Source: Urechis unicinctus (lineage: Eukaryota; Annelida; Polychaeta; Xenopneusta; Urechidae). Taken from it: a stretch of 64,000 bases of DNA. The stretch lies in contig CM067344.1 in NCBI GenBank assembly GCA_034190875.2, forward strand, positions 71,927,309 through 71,991,308, written 5' to 3'. The notes under the pieces were generated by a model, which was not told the origin of the DNA, ran no database searches, and was given only the letters and a program-made list of their open reading frames with translations. Position 1 is the stretch's first letter; every line of letters starts with the position of its first letter. Below, one piece after another: positions 44,121 through 58,053 of this stretch. The translations under genes were made by a program, and so were the position numbers.

Positions 44121-46769
44121 CTTTCACAAAATAGCACAAGCTTTTACTTCAACGAGCGCAGTTATTTGTGTGGGTGACAGTGTGCGATGCTATAATTGAC
44201 AATGTTGAGACAGTCCTTTGCAGAGGCAGCGTGATCCTAAACCATAGCACAATTTACGATTGCTACTTTAGCATGAAATATGCTACGCAAATTATATTTG
44301 GCGTGAAAAGTTCTCACAGCTTTACCTTTGAGCTCCTAATAGCACTCCTCCTAGAATATGGCATTAAGACGATTTCGTCAAAATGTAAAAATTGTGTGCA
44401 GATCATTGTATCATATCGTGAATGCAATCAAGTATTGGAATTATATTATGGATTGGGTTTAAAAACTTTAATTATTACCAATGTAAATCCTTGATCTCTT
44501 AATTCACTATTTTGTCGAGTCCCAATTACATGATATTTGAAGACGTCTCGCAAAGTAATCAACTATTTATTGAGGTTATTTCCTTGGTTAAGCACATTAT
44601 GTATGTCGACATTTGGTATCAGTGACTTACATAGAGTAAAACACCTTGTATTGTCAATATATGTAGCTGATCATGAGATCAGAAATTGGGTTTCTTGGGT
44701 TTGCAAATCATATAACTTTACATGTATAGTGCGTCGTGAATGGACCTTGCACGGTATTGCTGTGCCAATTCATTGCATATATAATAGTGTTTGGGCTATC
44801 GAGGTGATTTTATACGCATTCCTTTGAACACAAAGACGAGGCTGTTCCTTGTTATCTTATTATGACAGGTTTGAATCAACAGAACCGGTTAACTGAACTC
44901 GTGTGCATTGTACATGAACCATTAAGCTCAGTCTAGGGAGCGACGAAAGGCAACAGCTTATAAAATAATGTCTCATATCTCCATGTTACATGAACCTCAG
45001 TGGATTCAGGAATACAGTTTATCGCCATTCTCAGTTGACCCTTTTATGAAGCGCCGATGATTTATGACGTAGCGCTACACTGCTTGTGGTTACTTTTTAC
45101 CTTTTTCACGCTGGATTTCAGGAAGAAACACTCTCTGGTGGTCTGAATGTTTGAAATATGTTGTGTGTAAAAGAATACTGCAGTATTTCAATCTTGTATC
45201 TGTGGCGTGCTTCCACAGAACGACCTACTTTGGTAAACCTTTCACGTGATGCTTTTGCTATTTTTTAGTTTGATACAAAGATCTTCAAAAGCCATGGATT
45301 TCGAACTTAACCTATTCACCAATCTATATTTTTTTATATGGGATAGGGATGGCCCGCTAAAATGCATCTTCCCGCCCGTTTTATGTTAATCATAATAATA
45401 CAAACACATTACTTCAATATTTTCCATAAATATATTTGAGGCAATTTTATCTAGGCCATATAAGTTCAATACTAGCATCAAACATGCGCGAAGCAAATTT
45501 CCCAATATTACTTGGCGACATTAAACTATGAGAAATGTATGCAGGTTCAGATAATTGATTTCGTGTAAATGTACAAAACCACAAACATTACCATGTGCTG
45601 GAACTGGCTATTTGTGTTGTTGCTATGATAGATTGTATGCAACACGTGGTATTTTTGCGAAAACGCCTTTTGCTCTGTATGCATGCATCCTAAGGTCTCC
45701 TCTATGACTTCTAATGGCAGCTTTCATTAAGCTTCCACGAATATTAAGTATTTTGGTATTGCGCAGAACGACTCAAACATATTTATTGCACACTAATGCA
45801 TTCCATCCAAATTCAATATATTCTGTCAAAAGAACATATTGATAGGTTCTAGATTGCATATTTGATTTTTATGCCACGGACTGATATAGTTTTGTATTGT
45901 GGTTTCGTGGATACTCTATTAGTTCCGGTTGTTGCAGTAAGCGTAACTCTCAGCTACATGTTCTCTGGGGTATATGCCGGCAGCAATTAAGCTAGGTGCA
46001 AGCTAACAGCGTGACTAATACGGTGTTACTGCTGGGTTGTTGTGATTCTGTGTCTCAGCTGAAACAACGCATCACGGAATAGAGGGATGAACTAATGCAG
46101 CATAGTAAAACGCACAATGCTATGACATGAAATGTTCTATGACAAGTGACGGGGCCGGTTGGCAAGAAAGGTAATGTGACATAACCAAATACGTTGTGGT
46201 GTGATGCAAAGAATTTGATTACAATTGACTGGTTATTTTACCTCCGGTGAGCTTTTGTTTTATACTCCAAATTTCCATCCGTTTGCTTAACGAGATACAG
46301 TGCCGATTATTTAAGAATTTTGTTAACATAAGTAACATTATTCAATACAAATTGAAATTCATATTGATTTCAGCAAGGAGCCGTTATTTGTTCGAAATGT
46401 CAATTCTATCGCAGTGAGCAATTAGTTGATGAATACCGCTCCGTACGTGATGGAATATGATGTTATATCCAGGATAAAGCTACTGAAGCCGAACACCAAG
46501 CGTAGAAGAAATCCTCATTAACTCATAAAGATGGCCGATACCACGTAGATATAGATAAAAGCATTACGCGTATAGAATGCGTTTTATCAAAGTCTAAATA
46601 AAGCTGCATAAATGTAGTATCACTGCATCCTGTTTTTAAGTAATAATAAAAGCATCAAACTTTTCGGAGCATTGTAGCAATAATGAGAAATATTTGACAG
46701 CCTCAGAGAAACATAGGACAAAGAAGGAAGACAATATCTACCGTCTATATATACTAAAGTATATATATA
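44121..46769. other. Non-coding DNA, no gene seen
   Basis: Two chance frames of 108 and 96 codons (44168-44494 and 44537-44827) show no family signature. 46060-46180 shares a degraded segment with 50060-50180. Confidence 0.45.
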
Positions 46770-47440
46770 ACAAAGTAGGTTGAGATTCAGTGAGCAGTCA
46801 ATGGAATAAAATGGTCCTTTGGTGAGCTGGTTTTAGTCTTTGTTGTTGTATTGAGTGCCATACCACGATACCACGATCTGAGAGAGTTAGCCGAATTGCC
46901 GATAGTGCAAAGGCAGAAAAAGTGCGTGTGTGGATAGCCATTCAAGTTAGCTAACCATAACCGTTCAGTTAATATGCATTGATTCCAACACAATTATCTG
47001 GCTTAACGGATAAACATTTGTATTGACTGTGTTTGATATATATATATATGCTTGATATATTGATGTGAAGCTTCTCTGTTCAAGTAATCAACCATGAACA
47101 ATATATGACATTTAACGAATTTGGTCTGGCTCGATGTGACCACTCACTTGAAATCACATATGTCAATATACTGTGTATTAGCATAACCACTTCACCATTT
47201 TGATCTCATTTACCCTAGAGGTCCTATCATTTGCTAAATCAATCTGGGAATGTAATTGGCAAAAGCTATACAGAAGTTGCCATGGGGCTTATTCAGAATA
47301 GGACACCACAAGCCTTAATTAGGGCAATATGTGATTTCCAATACTCACTCACAGTCAGTTCACGAACCTCATGATAATTCGGGTCACGTTGGCTGCAGTA
47401 AACCAATTACATCAGCTGATACGCCCTTTTTACCAACTAC
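46770..47440 (+). repeat. Dispersed repeat family R1, long copy
   Basis: It contains AACAAAGTAGGTTGAGA, GAGCAGTCAATGGAATAAAATGG and, at its end, ATATGTGATTTCCAATACTC with GGGTCACGTTGGCTGCAG, the same order as in the other copies. Confidence 0.6.
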
Positions 47441-50400
47441 ATGTGGATTGAATGGCTTATTATATGCGACATCGCATACAGTCGGTATGTGAACAAACGC
47501 ACTACGCAATTGGATTGCACTTGATTCCTGTGTATGTTTGTTGCGTATTGCAAGTAAGCGTATTCAGCGAGTGTTAAGCCAATACGTTCGATTGCGACAA
47601 CGAGAAGATGCATGCAATATGAATTGTTTAGCAGATACAAATTAGATACACAGCAGCAGAAAATGGTGTAGCTGTATCTAGACAGCAACAATTGCCCAAC
47701 TATTCATATTAGTAAAGCAACATAAACGTGGCTTGCTAATAACAATTTAGGCGTGTCTAAGGATATTAATTTTTCCAAACACGATGATTAATGATAGATG
47801 ACTGCGGCTTAATGGTATTCCATAGCCATGTATAAACATTCGTATATGCTATGTTATAAATCATTATTGTCAATAGACAAAGCAGAAAAGTATTTGTATC
47901 ATAAAACCATACATAACCTTCACACGACTGGTAAACATTCTCAGTTAGTTCGTATCCTTGGTCTTCAATAAACGGAGATCGGTTGAATGACCTACTTATT
48001 TCCTCATGGTATCAGCCAATGGTGCTTCTATGTCTAAACTCATATGGTAAGTAGCGTGTGAATAATCCATCCCGTCGTTCGACAATAAAACGTTAGTAAA
48101 ATGACGGAATGTGGACTTCATGTAACAAATTTCGAATCGAAATATTCATCGGTTATGTGCGAGTTCGACATACCAATGTTTATTATACAAAAGGCTTAAA
48201 GAGCCTTATCGTTTTATCTACAGCGATTACCAAATCTTTGTATTCAGTGGTAACATCAATGGACGCAAATTACTTCAGCAGCTTACACCAGGGCCAATAT
48301 AAGCACAGTCCTAACAGCACAAGCATGTGTCTAACCAACTGCTGAGCATCGTTTGGAGACCTAGCTCATCAAAGATTTATGTAAGTATAATTATTTTATT
48401 GAAATATAAAACCAGAACATAAGCATGTGCTGCACGTTGATTAGCTATCAGATCAATTGTATGGAGTTGAAGTCGATTGTGTTTGTTTTAGTAATGAAAT
48501 ACATGTCGCACATATAATCGACCCCTTTTGTTATAAGAAATTGCTCAAGTGTGTCCTTTAAAAGCGCCTCATTCATTATTAGCAACGTATTTATTAAACA
48601 ACTGCATTTGCATTTGTCTAGTCTAGGCACTTCCGATGAATAAGCCCAAGTGCCATCTTAATCAGCTTGTTGTGTGCGTTAAATACATGCATTGAACTAT
48701 GTTACAATGTTAGTTTATTTGCTGAGGTCCGTCCATAACCCCTCTTACTGCGGTCATCCGATAGAGTATTCAATGTTTATCTAGCCATTCATGGGTAACG
48801 TTTTGGGCATCAATCGTTTTAACACGTTGTGTGGTTCTTGGCTAGTGAACAATAGTGCTCAACAGCCGTGCATGATTAACTGCATATTTCATTGAAGCAT
48901 GAACCTGACCATTTCCTTGTGATTATAAAACACATTGAGGGATTATTTGGAACCACGACATTTGTCAAGAATAGCAATCAGGAGGGCTATAACAGGACAT
49001 GTGCCTCGGCACAGCGGACAAATACTCTTTCCAAGAACCTCATTTGATGTAAAATAAGACATTTGAAATGTGTTTCTCTTTGGCAATTTGCTGTTGTTTT
49101 ATTGATTCATGACGATATGCGATATCTGATTTGATAGTGTGAATAACTGAGAAGGTGGTCACATCATTTCAAGATTAATTATTATCTTGTGCATCATAAC
49201 AACACGAATCGAAAAGAAACGTATCAATCATTGCAACGATAACTTTTGCCTTTTCTTTTGTTGATATGAAATCAGCTGACCAGCAGCGTAAGTGGTTAAG
49301 CATTCTGTATATATTTCAGCTGTAACTGTATTACATGAAGTGGAAATTTCAAGTATTCCGTTGGTGTTGAGGTTTTGCAACACTATAAACAGCTGACAAC
49401 TGCACAATTACACTTAAGCTACTTTGAACTTCAGACAGAGCCAAAGTGTCACCACTGTGAAATTCGAACTGAATTATTAAATCAATGAGACACCAAATTG
49501 TATGTTTCATCACAAAGAGGGATAAGAGAAAGCTGTTTGTATGGTTGAATTTATGGATTACTATGTGGCAATGTACACACGATTAATCGAGCTTATACCA
49601 TTGCACTAAATTTACATCATGCGTCGATGAAAATAACATCAATATTGCACATAAAAGACAGTGTTGAAAAATTATTTCATTTCATTTTTAGCACTCAGCA
49701 TCGTAAATCAGAGGGCGAAATTCTCTCTGTGGTAGATATTCTTCAAAATATTTCTATCAGCATGAAATGGTTTTGATATGCACAATACTGTATTTTATGA
49801 AGACGCTCAACTGTCTCCGCAAATATTGCTCTGTCAGTGGATACAAATAGGCGTTTATAAATTAGAGGCATCATTGAGCATCCAACAAAGTAACAATTAA
49901 ATAACGACATCGCAGCCCCTTACTGGTGCATTCCTTCATGCATAAATAGTTCGACGCTATATAAAGATGCTTCACCTGAGTCTGGGTTTCCTTCTTTCCA
50001 GGCGGCCCGTTGGTTGATGTGATTTGGTTAGCGCGTTGATGAGATTTGGTGTTTCGATAGACTGCTGGAACAATGTACGACGGAATAGATGGAAGAAGTC
50101 TATTGTAATTAATGTAATAGAGTTAAACGTACCATGATGCGGTATGAAGCGTTTTATGGCATGTGACTGGACCTTTTGTTCCCCAATTATAGGTGTTGAT
50201 TGGAAACGGTTTCACAAGCTTTTAGTTCATATGTTGTGTACCATGCAATTGAAACATGGACGCATGATCAGGTTTTGAAAGGGATGCAGTCATTGGATAC
50301 ATGTTGCTTTTTAGGATCCTGCCTTTGACACTTCAGCATTATCAGTCAAGGTCATAATTTGTGCTTAAATATCTATATGATTGCAAAGTTGTCTTGACTG

Positions 50401-50704
50401 TAATAAACATACTTAGTTTCCTACATATGGAAAAGAGCATCATCAGGTGCATGAATCATATCCCTGAAAACCACAGAAGTAGATACAAGATTCGTTACTC
50501 TGAAACCTACTTATGAGGGCGAGTTGTGACGATTGCACAAATGTACATAGATGTGTTTTAAACATTCCATCGTGGCAGTCACTAGAGTGTATAAACAACT
50601 ATGCTCAATACTGTGGCAATTAAGCATCAAATTAAACTACATGGCAGTTATTAAAGCCGATGTTCGTGATTGTCGTTAATCCTGCAAAGTGTAGATAAGC
50701 TCGG
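47441..50704. other. Non-coding DNA, no gene seen
   Basis: Only short chance frames are present; no gene was recognised. Confidence 0.5.
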
Positions 50705-53170
50705 CACTTTAACATATAACCTCCTTCCCTCAAATAAATCTACTAAATGCTATGATGTGAATTACAGTTTCAACATATTGCTTGAAAATTGCATTACCGA
50801 AATTCCTATTTGTAGGTCAAATGTATCGTGGTCATTCTGTCTCTAGCAAACTTGCTTCTCATATTATTTAAGAATTGTATCACAATTTTGCAAAAGCATG
50901 CAGTGTATATGTAGTGCATCTTTGATTTTAATATGATACGGATATATGATCATATATAAGAGCTTTCAAATCCAATGCACAAGTTGTTTGTTCGGAGTTT
51001 CATGATTAGAGTTACTGTCTCTATCAGTCAACTAAAGGAATTGTATAAATTCACACAGATGCGGTTCAATAACTTTCCGTAATTAATGAAAGTCGTCTGT
51101 CCCATTATGATGTCATTATTGTGATGTAATGCTGAAACTAATGTCCGGATACATGGCGTGTATATAGTTGGTTTGTTGAGATGATTATTGATGGCAACCT
51201 GCCAACTGCCAACTGCATAGATAAATTTTGATTTCAATCAAGATCAGAATATAATTACAAATGCCTTGTTAACATGTTTGATTATTCCTAGTCTATGCGT
51301 TGTGGCAACTGATTGACATCGGATTAAACCACGTGAAGCCCTTAATATGTGAGGTAAATATGAAACGCGATACTCTGTGTGTAGATGGTTATCATTTGAT
51401 TTCCAAGTGGTTTTGGGTGCACACTGCACCAGTTCGTGAGCTTTGTCTGTCGTAGGCATTTGATAAACTCGATGCTTCCATTTATAGGTGTATGATTTCT
51501 AACAGAAGCAGATAAATTACAAGAATTCAATAATTAGAATGATCGCAAATTAATGGCGCAGCAGTTTACTGTTTGTACTAAATCCTAATAATTAAATGAT
51601 TAAGCAGCAACTTGTTTGGCTGCTACCAATGTAAATATTTCAATGATAGGCAGTGGTCACCTGTTATACAATAGACAAAACAGATGATGTTCATGATGCA
51701 AGGGTCAATACTGTATATTTAATGTGACCCTACTAACTAAAGACCGTTCCATAAGCTAAACATCGGTCCCATTGCTTACATGAGTCCGATTGACAATCGC
51801 TCTCAGCTCTTTGATTGGCGTCCGAGGAATCATTAAAATAGTCTCAGCAATAAAAGGATGTATTTAGTCTACTTCAAATGTCAACTTTCCGAACTGCAAT
51901 GCAGCTTCTGTAAGTTGTATATTAATATTTATATGCTCTGTTTGGAAGTACTATTTACCACATTTATACTTGCAACATGTCATTAGTTTACCACATCACA
52001 GCAGCACATAGACCATGGGTGTCGCGCACGGAGTTGTACAAATAACAAGTTGCAAGCTTAAAGATAAATCAAACAAAACATCAACGAGAGTAGGGCGAGA
52101 ATTTGAGTAAGATCAGCACAGAGCGCCCCTGAAAATGTTAATTGACAAAAACCTCTGCTACATGCATATCTGTCATTGTATTAATGCGATCCGGAATATG
52201 CTTTTGATACAAAATAGGAGATGCCGAGCGCCGCATTGACCCATTCTTTATTTGCATGCCAAATATTTTGGTATTGTGGTGCGTGTTATACGTATATACT
52301 GATATGATGAATTGATTGACCCTGTAGTTTAAAGGTATTTGACATTGCATAAATATAATGAATATGTATATAATAAGTTTAGATTTGTTGAGACATTGGC
52401 ACGTCGATTATTTGTAATTATTGGTAAATAGATCGCGATGTCGAAGAATAACTCGTGAAATAAACGTATAAAGAGTAGACGCCTTTCTATATGTACAAAG
52501 TCTGTGTAATTAAATGCCTATGGTATTTGATACGCGAAATACAGTCAAGAAGTACGGAAATGATCAAGTAAAAATTAGCAATATTAAAGAATTAGTACTG
52601 TAAATGTAGCTCATTATGTGCAATCGAGTATGATCATTTCAATTTCAACATGAGACATCATTCTAAGAAGATGTTCGGCGATCCAAACATGAACCAATAT
52701 TTAATAAGATCTCCACTCAGAAGACAAGGATCAACCAGGCTTGAACTTTCATTTATTTTGTTAACATTACTTGTCTTCACGGAAGCCGCAGGTAATATCT
52801 ACGTGAAGCTGGATTATACTGTGAACTAGTTTCAACGTGTCAGTTCAAAACCAACAAAAATCGCTACATTACGCAACAAATGGACAAAACGACAATATTT
52901 TGTGCAAACGATAGCAAATGCTCTAGTGGGCGAAAATGGGCATCCCAAATGTTGTTACAATCGCAAGCTAGACAGCTACAATATAAATAATTTATTAACC
53001 CACATGTAGCTTGCGTGAAATAGCAGCAAGGAATCATATCCCTGGTGTAACCCAGCCTGTAAAGCATTGCGATGTTTGCACTTGTCGTGCAAGCTGGGAT
53101 TGTCAAATGGAAACGATTGCTCTCCATTGACCACTGAAGCATCACAAAAGGAACCTTCATTGACAGGCGG
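50705..53170 (+). repeat. Dispersed repeat family R2, copy 1
   Basis: Segments recur in order at 60.86-62.20 kb: CTACTAAATGCTATGATGTGA; GTCATTCTGTCTCTAGCAA; GCTTTCAAATCCAATG; GTCCCATTATGATGTCA; GACAATCGCTCTCAGCTC; and GGTGTAACCCAGCC with GCATTGCGATGTTTGCA. The copies differ by indels of up to about 1 kb. Confidence 0.55.
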
Positions 53171-54209
53171 ATTTATTTTCATTCAATATTCAGCATGATT
53201 TTGGCTGAAGCAAGCCGCATAGATCGATTGGGTTTTTGCTATAGCTACTCAAAAAAAGTCCCATGCTTCGATTGTGCTGTTCACTGACAGGCAGTGATAA
53301 AACGATCGTCAGACGCTGGAATATATATTACCAGTTGAGAACCTGCCCGGCACTTCCTAAATAAATTAGAAGTGTGATTACCACTGCAATCTATGGTCAT
53401 CACAGAACATACCTCTATATTGATCAAGTATAGAGGTTATAACATACCAAGTTATTTACATTCTTCAAACATATTTGTTAATTTTATTGGCGCATTTTTT
53501 GAAAATAGTGAACGTTGTTCTAAAACTAGCCGTTTCCTAGTAATATCCAGCACCAGCTGCTCTACAAGTGCAATATAGATGCAGCTCACACTAATGTTGC
53601 AGAGGTTTCCCAAAATGAATAAACAGGCAAATACGAACGCACAGTATTATGCAACATCCCATAGAGAAATTAAGATCGCGAAATTCTGTTATTTCTCATG
53701 CGTATAGGGATCGGATCGGGTTTCTCGTATACAGACACCGGGTATTTTGTATGTGTATTTGTAAAAAAGATCACATTTTTTATCTCGATGAAGTGAACAT
53801 TGTCGCGACAATATATATCACACTGAAGAGTTCACAGAATTGCTTTTAGATACTTAAGAGTTAATTGTCCATATGGTAACCATGCACGGCAAAGTTGAAG
53901 CCAAACCGTTCTGTGATTGTTGATCCGTATATAATATGCTATACACATAGGTTAATTGGGTTCACGCCATATCCATGTGGGTAACATACAGGAGCTTGCA
54001 AGGCTAATTGTAAAGGCAATTTAGGTTATGTTTAGTGCTCACTTGACAGAGCGGATCGGGTGTCATTTAACCACTCACGGGAACATGGAAAAATACATAT
54101 CAATATTACAATAATCTGTGACTATTTAGAGCAGAAGAGGTATATCTAAGCATTGCCTTGGATCACTAACACATAATATATATATATATCTTAACGTCGA
54201 CTCACCTTC
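53171..54209. other. Non-coding DNA, no gene seen
   Basis: No gene was recognised between the R2 copy and the decayed Polinton. Confidence 0.5.
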
Positions 54210-54219
54210 AGAAATTCTC

Positions 54220-55990
54220 CATTGTCTTAATGAACACGGAGTTGTTCATCAGCTTGTACAGGTCCTTCACAAAGTCGCTGGTGGCAACATTACGCTGGAC
54301 TGTGATCATGCAAATGTAGGACTCCAGGGGCTCTAATTGAAAATGAGCGCACAATGTATCGTCGTAAGCCTCATTCCCAGAGATAGGTAAAGCTTGAGTT
54401 TCCTTTAGTGGACCTCATACTTCTCTTTGTTGAGCAGGTTGGGAACCAGCTTTTCAAACAATGTGATGCTCCCCAAGGAGATTCTTCTGGTAGTCTGACA
54501 ACCATTCACTCTGCAGAGATATTCGCTCAGGGGGTAGTGGATCAGCATGTAGGTATTCCAGATCAACTACGAGTATATATCCGATTTTTGCATTGTCGGG
54601 ATGGGCAGCCACGCAAACCACCCACTCTATGCCTTCAGTGGGTAGGGGCTGGCTCCTCGCTCACACATAGAGGTTGTTATCATCAAGGTACTGGATGTAG
54701 CTCGCTGGTTTATCCTTCCCAAAGCCCTCTGCGTATAGGTTATTAGCTTTAGCATGGCGACGAGATACCATGCTTATCCCACCACGCAGGCCCTTCTCAA
54801 TGAACAGGTGTTTGTCATAGTCGGTGAGTAACTCTAGCTTCACACCTCTGCTCTTAAGCAGCGCGTCTCGTGACAGACCGGGGCTGGTGCAGTACTTGGC
54901 AGGGTGCAGCCCGTACTGTTTCAGGCAGGTCCTGCGTAATATCTCAAACACATTCGCTAGGAGCAGCACGTCTGTGCGCAGGAACAGGTCATGGTAGTAG
55001 CCCATGTTCTTACACACGAACATGTTCCAGAACTTCTGCGCATGTTTATAGTCTGCAGCAGATATGCCTTGCTCAGACAGCTTGCTGTAGAACTCCTGGA
55101 TTGGCGGCAGCGTGGCATCAAACTTATCCCAACCGTCAATAAACTCATAGGAATACACTTCCTCGCGTAGTAGCAGCAGGCGCTTTGTTTCGTCGGGCTC
55201 ATACTTAGCAGTCACTGCAAAGGCGTTTGGGTTGTTTGCAGAGACCAGCTTAACTGTCTGATCGATAGGGATATGTACTTTTTCATGTTGTTTTGGATGA
55301 AGTTGATTTGGTCTCCCACCTCTTGATGCAGGCCATCAAGAGGTGGGAGTCATAGCCCCATAGGTTGTGTAAGACAACAGGCATGGCCGTTCTCTTGGGA
55401 CTAGTCCCCAGTATTTACCTGTTATATGGCAGTGGTCGCTGTCGGAGTTCCTTTTTACACACATGACAGTGAATTGCCGCCTTGGGGCTCTTCTATCCTA
55501 ACGTCTCATGCGCATGGGAGCAGGCTTTGACAGAACTGCTTTGACAGAACTGCTTTGAATTTCTCCACAGAGTTTGAAGCTCTGCTTCCTCCTCTGTACA
55601 CAACAGGAAATTCAGTCTGACCATCACACTTGACAACTACATCGCCGTAACCACATGGCTCATCTTCCTCTGTCTTTTGTGTGTTGCTCAGGTGAGGGCG
55701 TGGAAACTTTACCTTGAGTGCCTCAAAGTCGGCTTAGATAACACAAGGTGATGCCAGCTGCTTGTGCCAGTTCTGGAAGGATAATATGTTCTTCCCTTCC
55801 TCCGGCATGTCAACTCGCACAACAGCCTGCCCTATCCTCACGCAGGGCTTGTGCGCCTGGAGCAGTTTCTCAGTGGTATAACCATGCAGACGAACTTATG
55901 CTGTTTGTGTTTACTTCAATCATTAATTCAAGTTGGTCAATTGTCAGACACTGGGTACCCAGGTACTGACGGACCTGGTCACCCGCTATG
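54220..55990 (-). pseudogene. Family B DNA polymerase remnant
   Basis: The best piece is 55215-54661, an open frame of 184 codons that covers the region missing from the 26.4-29.3 kb polymerase: KFWNMFVCKNMGYYHDLFLR, then FIEKGLRGGISMVSRRHAKA and a motif A version reading YIQYLDDNNLYV. A motif B trace (DLYKLMNNSVFIKTMEN) lies near 54240-54280, and exonuclease-domain traces lie at 55260-55900. Shifts and stops separate these parts. It is a non-functional copy of the outer-type polymerase. Confidence 0.75.
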
Positions 55991-56035
55991 ACCGCAGCAA
56001 GCCTATCTAACTCAGTCCTCTGGGTTCGTCAGCTC

Positions 56036-56140
56036 GCTGAGACTCAGCGATAGGGTCGCTGCAGTGTGCTGAGACTCAGCGATAGGGTCGCTGCAGCGTG
56101 CTGAGACTCAGCGATAGGATCGCAGTAGGCTGAGACTCAG
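56036..56140. repeat. 32-bp tandem repeats with palindromic core
   Basis: Units begin at 56036, 56068, 56100 and (shortened) 56129. Each contains GCTGAGACTCAGC, a perfect 6+1+6 palindrome, and GATAGGGTCGCTGCAG or a variant. They lie between the ATPase and polymerase remnants. Confidence 0.9.
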
Positions 56141-56149
56141 ATCAGTATG

Positions 56150-56720
56150 TTGATCAGTCTTCAGTAGCAGTTTTGCGTCCTTGGTTTTTGCTAGAAGCTG
56201 GCGTACTGCGGCACGTTCCTCCCTTGTTGGGATAACATCATTCATGCAGGACATCTTCGAAAGACTCACGGTCCTTGGCGTGAAAGAGCACCACACAGCG
56301 GGTCTGCTCCTGCAGGTCCTTCAGCACAGAGTTGTACTTTTGGGGGAAGACCCAGACACTTTGCTGTGCATAGCGGCCGCTAAAAGCTAGTTCGGACAAC
56401 ATGTCTTCTTGGTGAGGGTCTTTGTTGCCGAGCAGGCATCAATAATGTACAGGGTAGCCTCACCCTTAAACCTATGACAGAAAACCCTCAAGTAGTCATG
56501 GAGACGCTTCCTTGGATCAACCACATTCACCTCTGAATCAGACCACTCCCATGGCCGTGACTGATAGGCGTTATTAAAACGGTTGGTAGGGCAGAGGATC
56601 ACAATGGTCTCAATGGCACCGAAGAAGGGCCCTTCAAGTAGGTCTGCCCACAAACAATAGCTGAGCAGGGACCATCTGGAATTGTACATAAGACACTTCG
56701 TTGACAAACTTGCCATCCTG
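56150..56720 (-). pseudogene. Packaging ATPase remnant without its P-loop
   Basis: It is collinear with 8469-9010. Walker B (TLYIIDACSATKTLT) is present with the second Asp changed to Ala. The Walker A segment is removed by a small deletion: the sequence passes from GQT directly to the LLEGPFFGAIETIVILCPTN region near 56640. A stop follows near 56387. The C-terminal stretch RQLLAKTKDAKLLLKTDQ is readable to about 56150. Confidence 0.75.
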
Positions 56721-56739
56721 TATGTTAAGCTGTACATAC

Positions 56740-57765
56740 CAAACAAAATACATATAGACGTCCATGCACCAGCCGCCTCTGCTTTTATTCTGATCTAGAT
56801 GGTGATATCCTCAGCCGCATTCTCTACGCGCCTGCTACTACCATGTAGCTGGTCGTCGTCACTCGTCTACAGGGCATACTTGCTGGTTAGGTACTCTCCT
56901 AGGGTCACGTCCGCCAATGCTAGGTCTTTTACAGCTATTGCCACACTGGGGTCTCGTTAACTCGTTGCCGCAAACGCCTTCTTCGCCTCATCCCACTGCT
57001 GGTAGCCACGCCTGCCCTGAGCATAGAGTTGGTTGGGGATGCCCTCAATGGTAACTCCGATCTTAGTAATCTTTGGGGTGGAGAATTACTCTGTCTTCCT
57101 AGCAAATGACGCATTGGCTGGGTCTTCAAAGAGCAGTAGGATGCCCTTCATGCTACTTGCCGGTACGTTCAGGTTGATGTTCCACAGTGTGTCACTATTA
57201 TTGTATGCTAGCTTCATGTGGCGGAGCATACCATTCACACAGAATCGCTAGCCGACCTGTGTACTGGGCGCGGGTTATACGGGCCAGCTCTGGTTGGGTA
57301 ACAATGTTATACACTAAGGAGATGCCATCAATTGTGTAGCTGGCGTCGGTGTTACCCGTAACGTGAATCACGTGACCGTAGTCATTGTATGTGAGCTCGT
57401 ATTCCAGTGTGCCACCATGCGATTAGGGAAGAATGGCATGTGACTCTCCAGGAGTTTAAAGTCTAGTGGGATATAAATTCGGTTGCCATAGACATCAACT
57501 ATTGCCATAGGTTGCCATTACAGTGACATACATCGCTGTCATCGATGGACATGACCTGCCAGAAATCTTGATTGTCATTTTCTTAACCACGGGATGCCCC
57601 AAATTTTGCACAACGCTGCGTGATTGTAAAAGCTAGCCTGGTTGTCCTCGCATCAGTGACGTCTTCTGCACCCAGGTTGGGGAAGCGGACCATCAGTTGT
57701 TGGTTCTGGTCAATAGTGCTTGGCGTCCGTAAGTACTCGTCATGTTGAATGTTATCTTACAAGTA
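56740..57765 (-). pseudogene. Major capsid-like remnant of the outer lineage
   Basis: It aligns with 7366-8461 on the other strand (for example TLWNINLNVPA and MKGILLLFEDP near 57130-57190) and also keeps an N-terminal part upstream of MSIDDSDV (near 57560) that the 7.4-kb copy lacks. It lacks the 97-bp duplication. Stops and shifts occur throughout. Confidence 0.65.
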
Positions 57766-57783
57766 CATCTTTCATAAAATCAC

Positions 57784-58053
57784 ATGGAATTTGACAACCC
57801 AAGATTCGAGGATGTGGATTTGGTAAATGGGGCTTTTGGGAGCGGAGAGGATGAGAATCTGGGGGCATGGTTGCCATCGGATCAGGGGTACACTGCTATG
57901 GACCCAGAGACCCCTCTCCCTACTCAGTTTGGTATAGGAGGGGAAATGGATACCTCGAGTACGACTAGTCCATCATGGTCTATTACTGACATGCTCACAG
58001 GGTTAACAGAAAATCAGTTATGTACACCTCGATCAAGTACCACGCACAACTAG
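57784..58053 (+). CDS. Unknown N-terminal protein fragment next to the fibre-like remnant
   Basis: ATG 57784 opens 89 codons, MEFDNPRFEDVDLVNGAFGS, acidic and rich in glycine, proline and serine, without a known motif. It diverges from the capsid remnant, leaving about 20 bp between the two starts. It may be a separate small gene or the broken N-terminus of the following fibre-like gene. Confidence 0.45.
   Translation: MEFDNPRFEDVDLVNGAFGSGEDENLGAWLPSDQGYTAMDPETPLPTQFGIGGEMDTSSTTSPSWSITDMLTGLTENQLCTPRSSTTHN

Noticed and set aside
44168-44827. Two frames of 108 and 96 codons in non-coding DNA
   Set aside because: No motif, no splice support and no similarity I recognise; their length is possible by chance in a region this large.
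54177-54210. Possible left terminus of the decayed element at the AT run
   Set aside because: No AGTAGTATA motif, inverted partner or target duplication was found.
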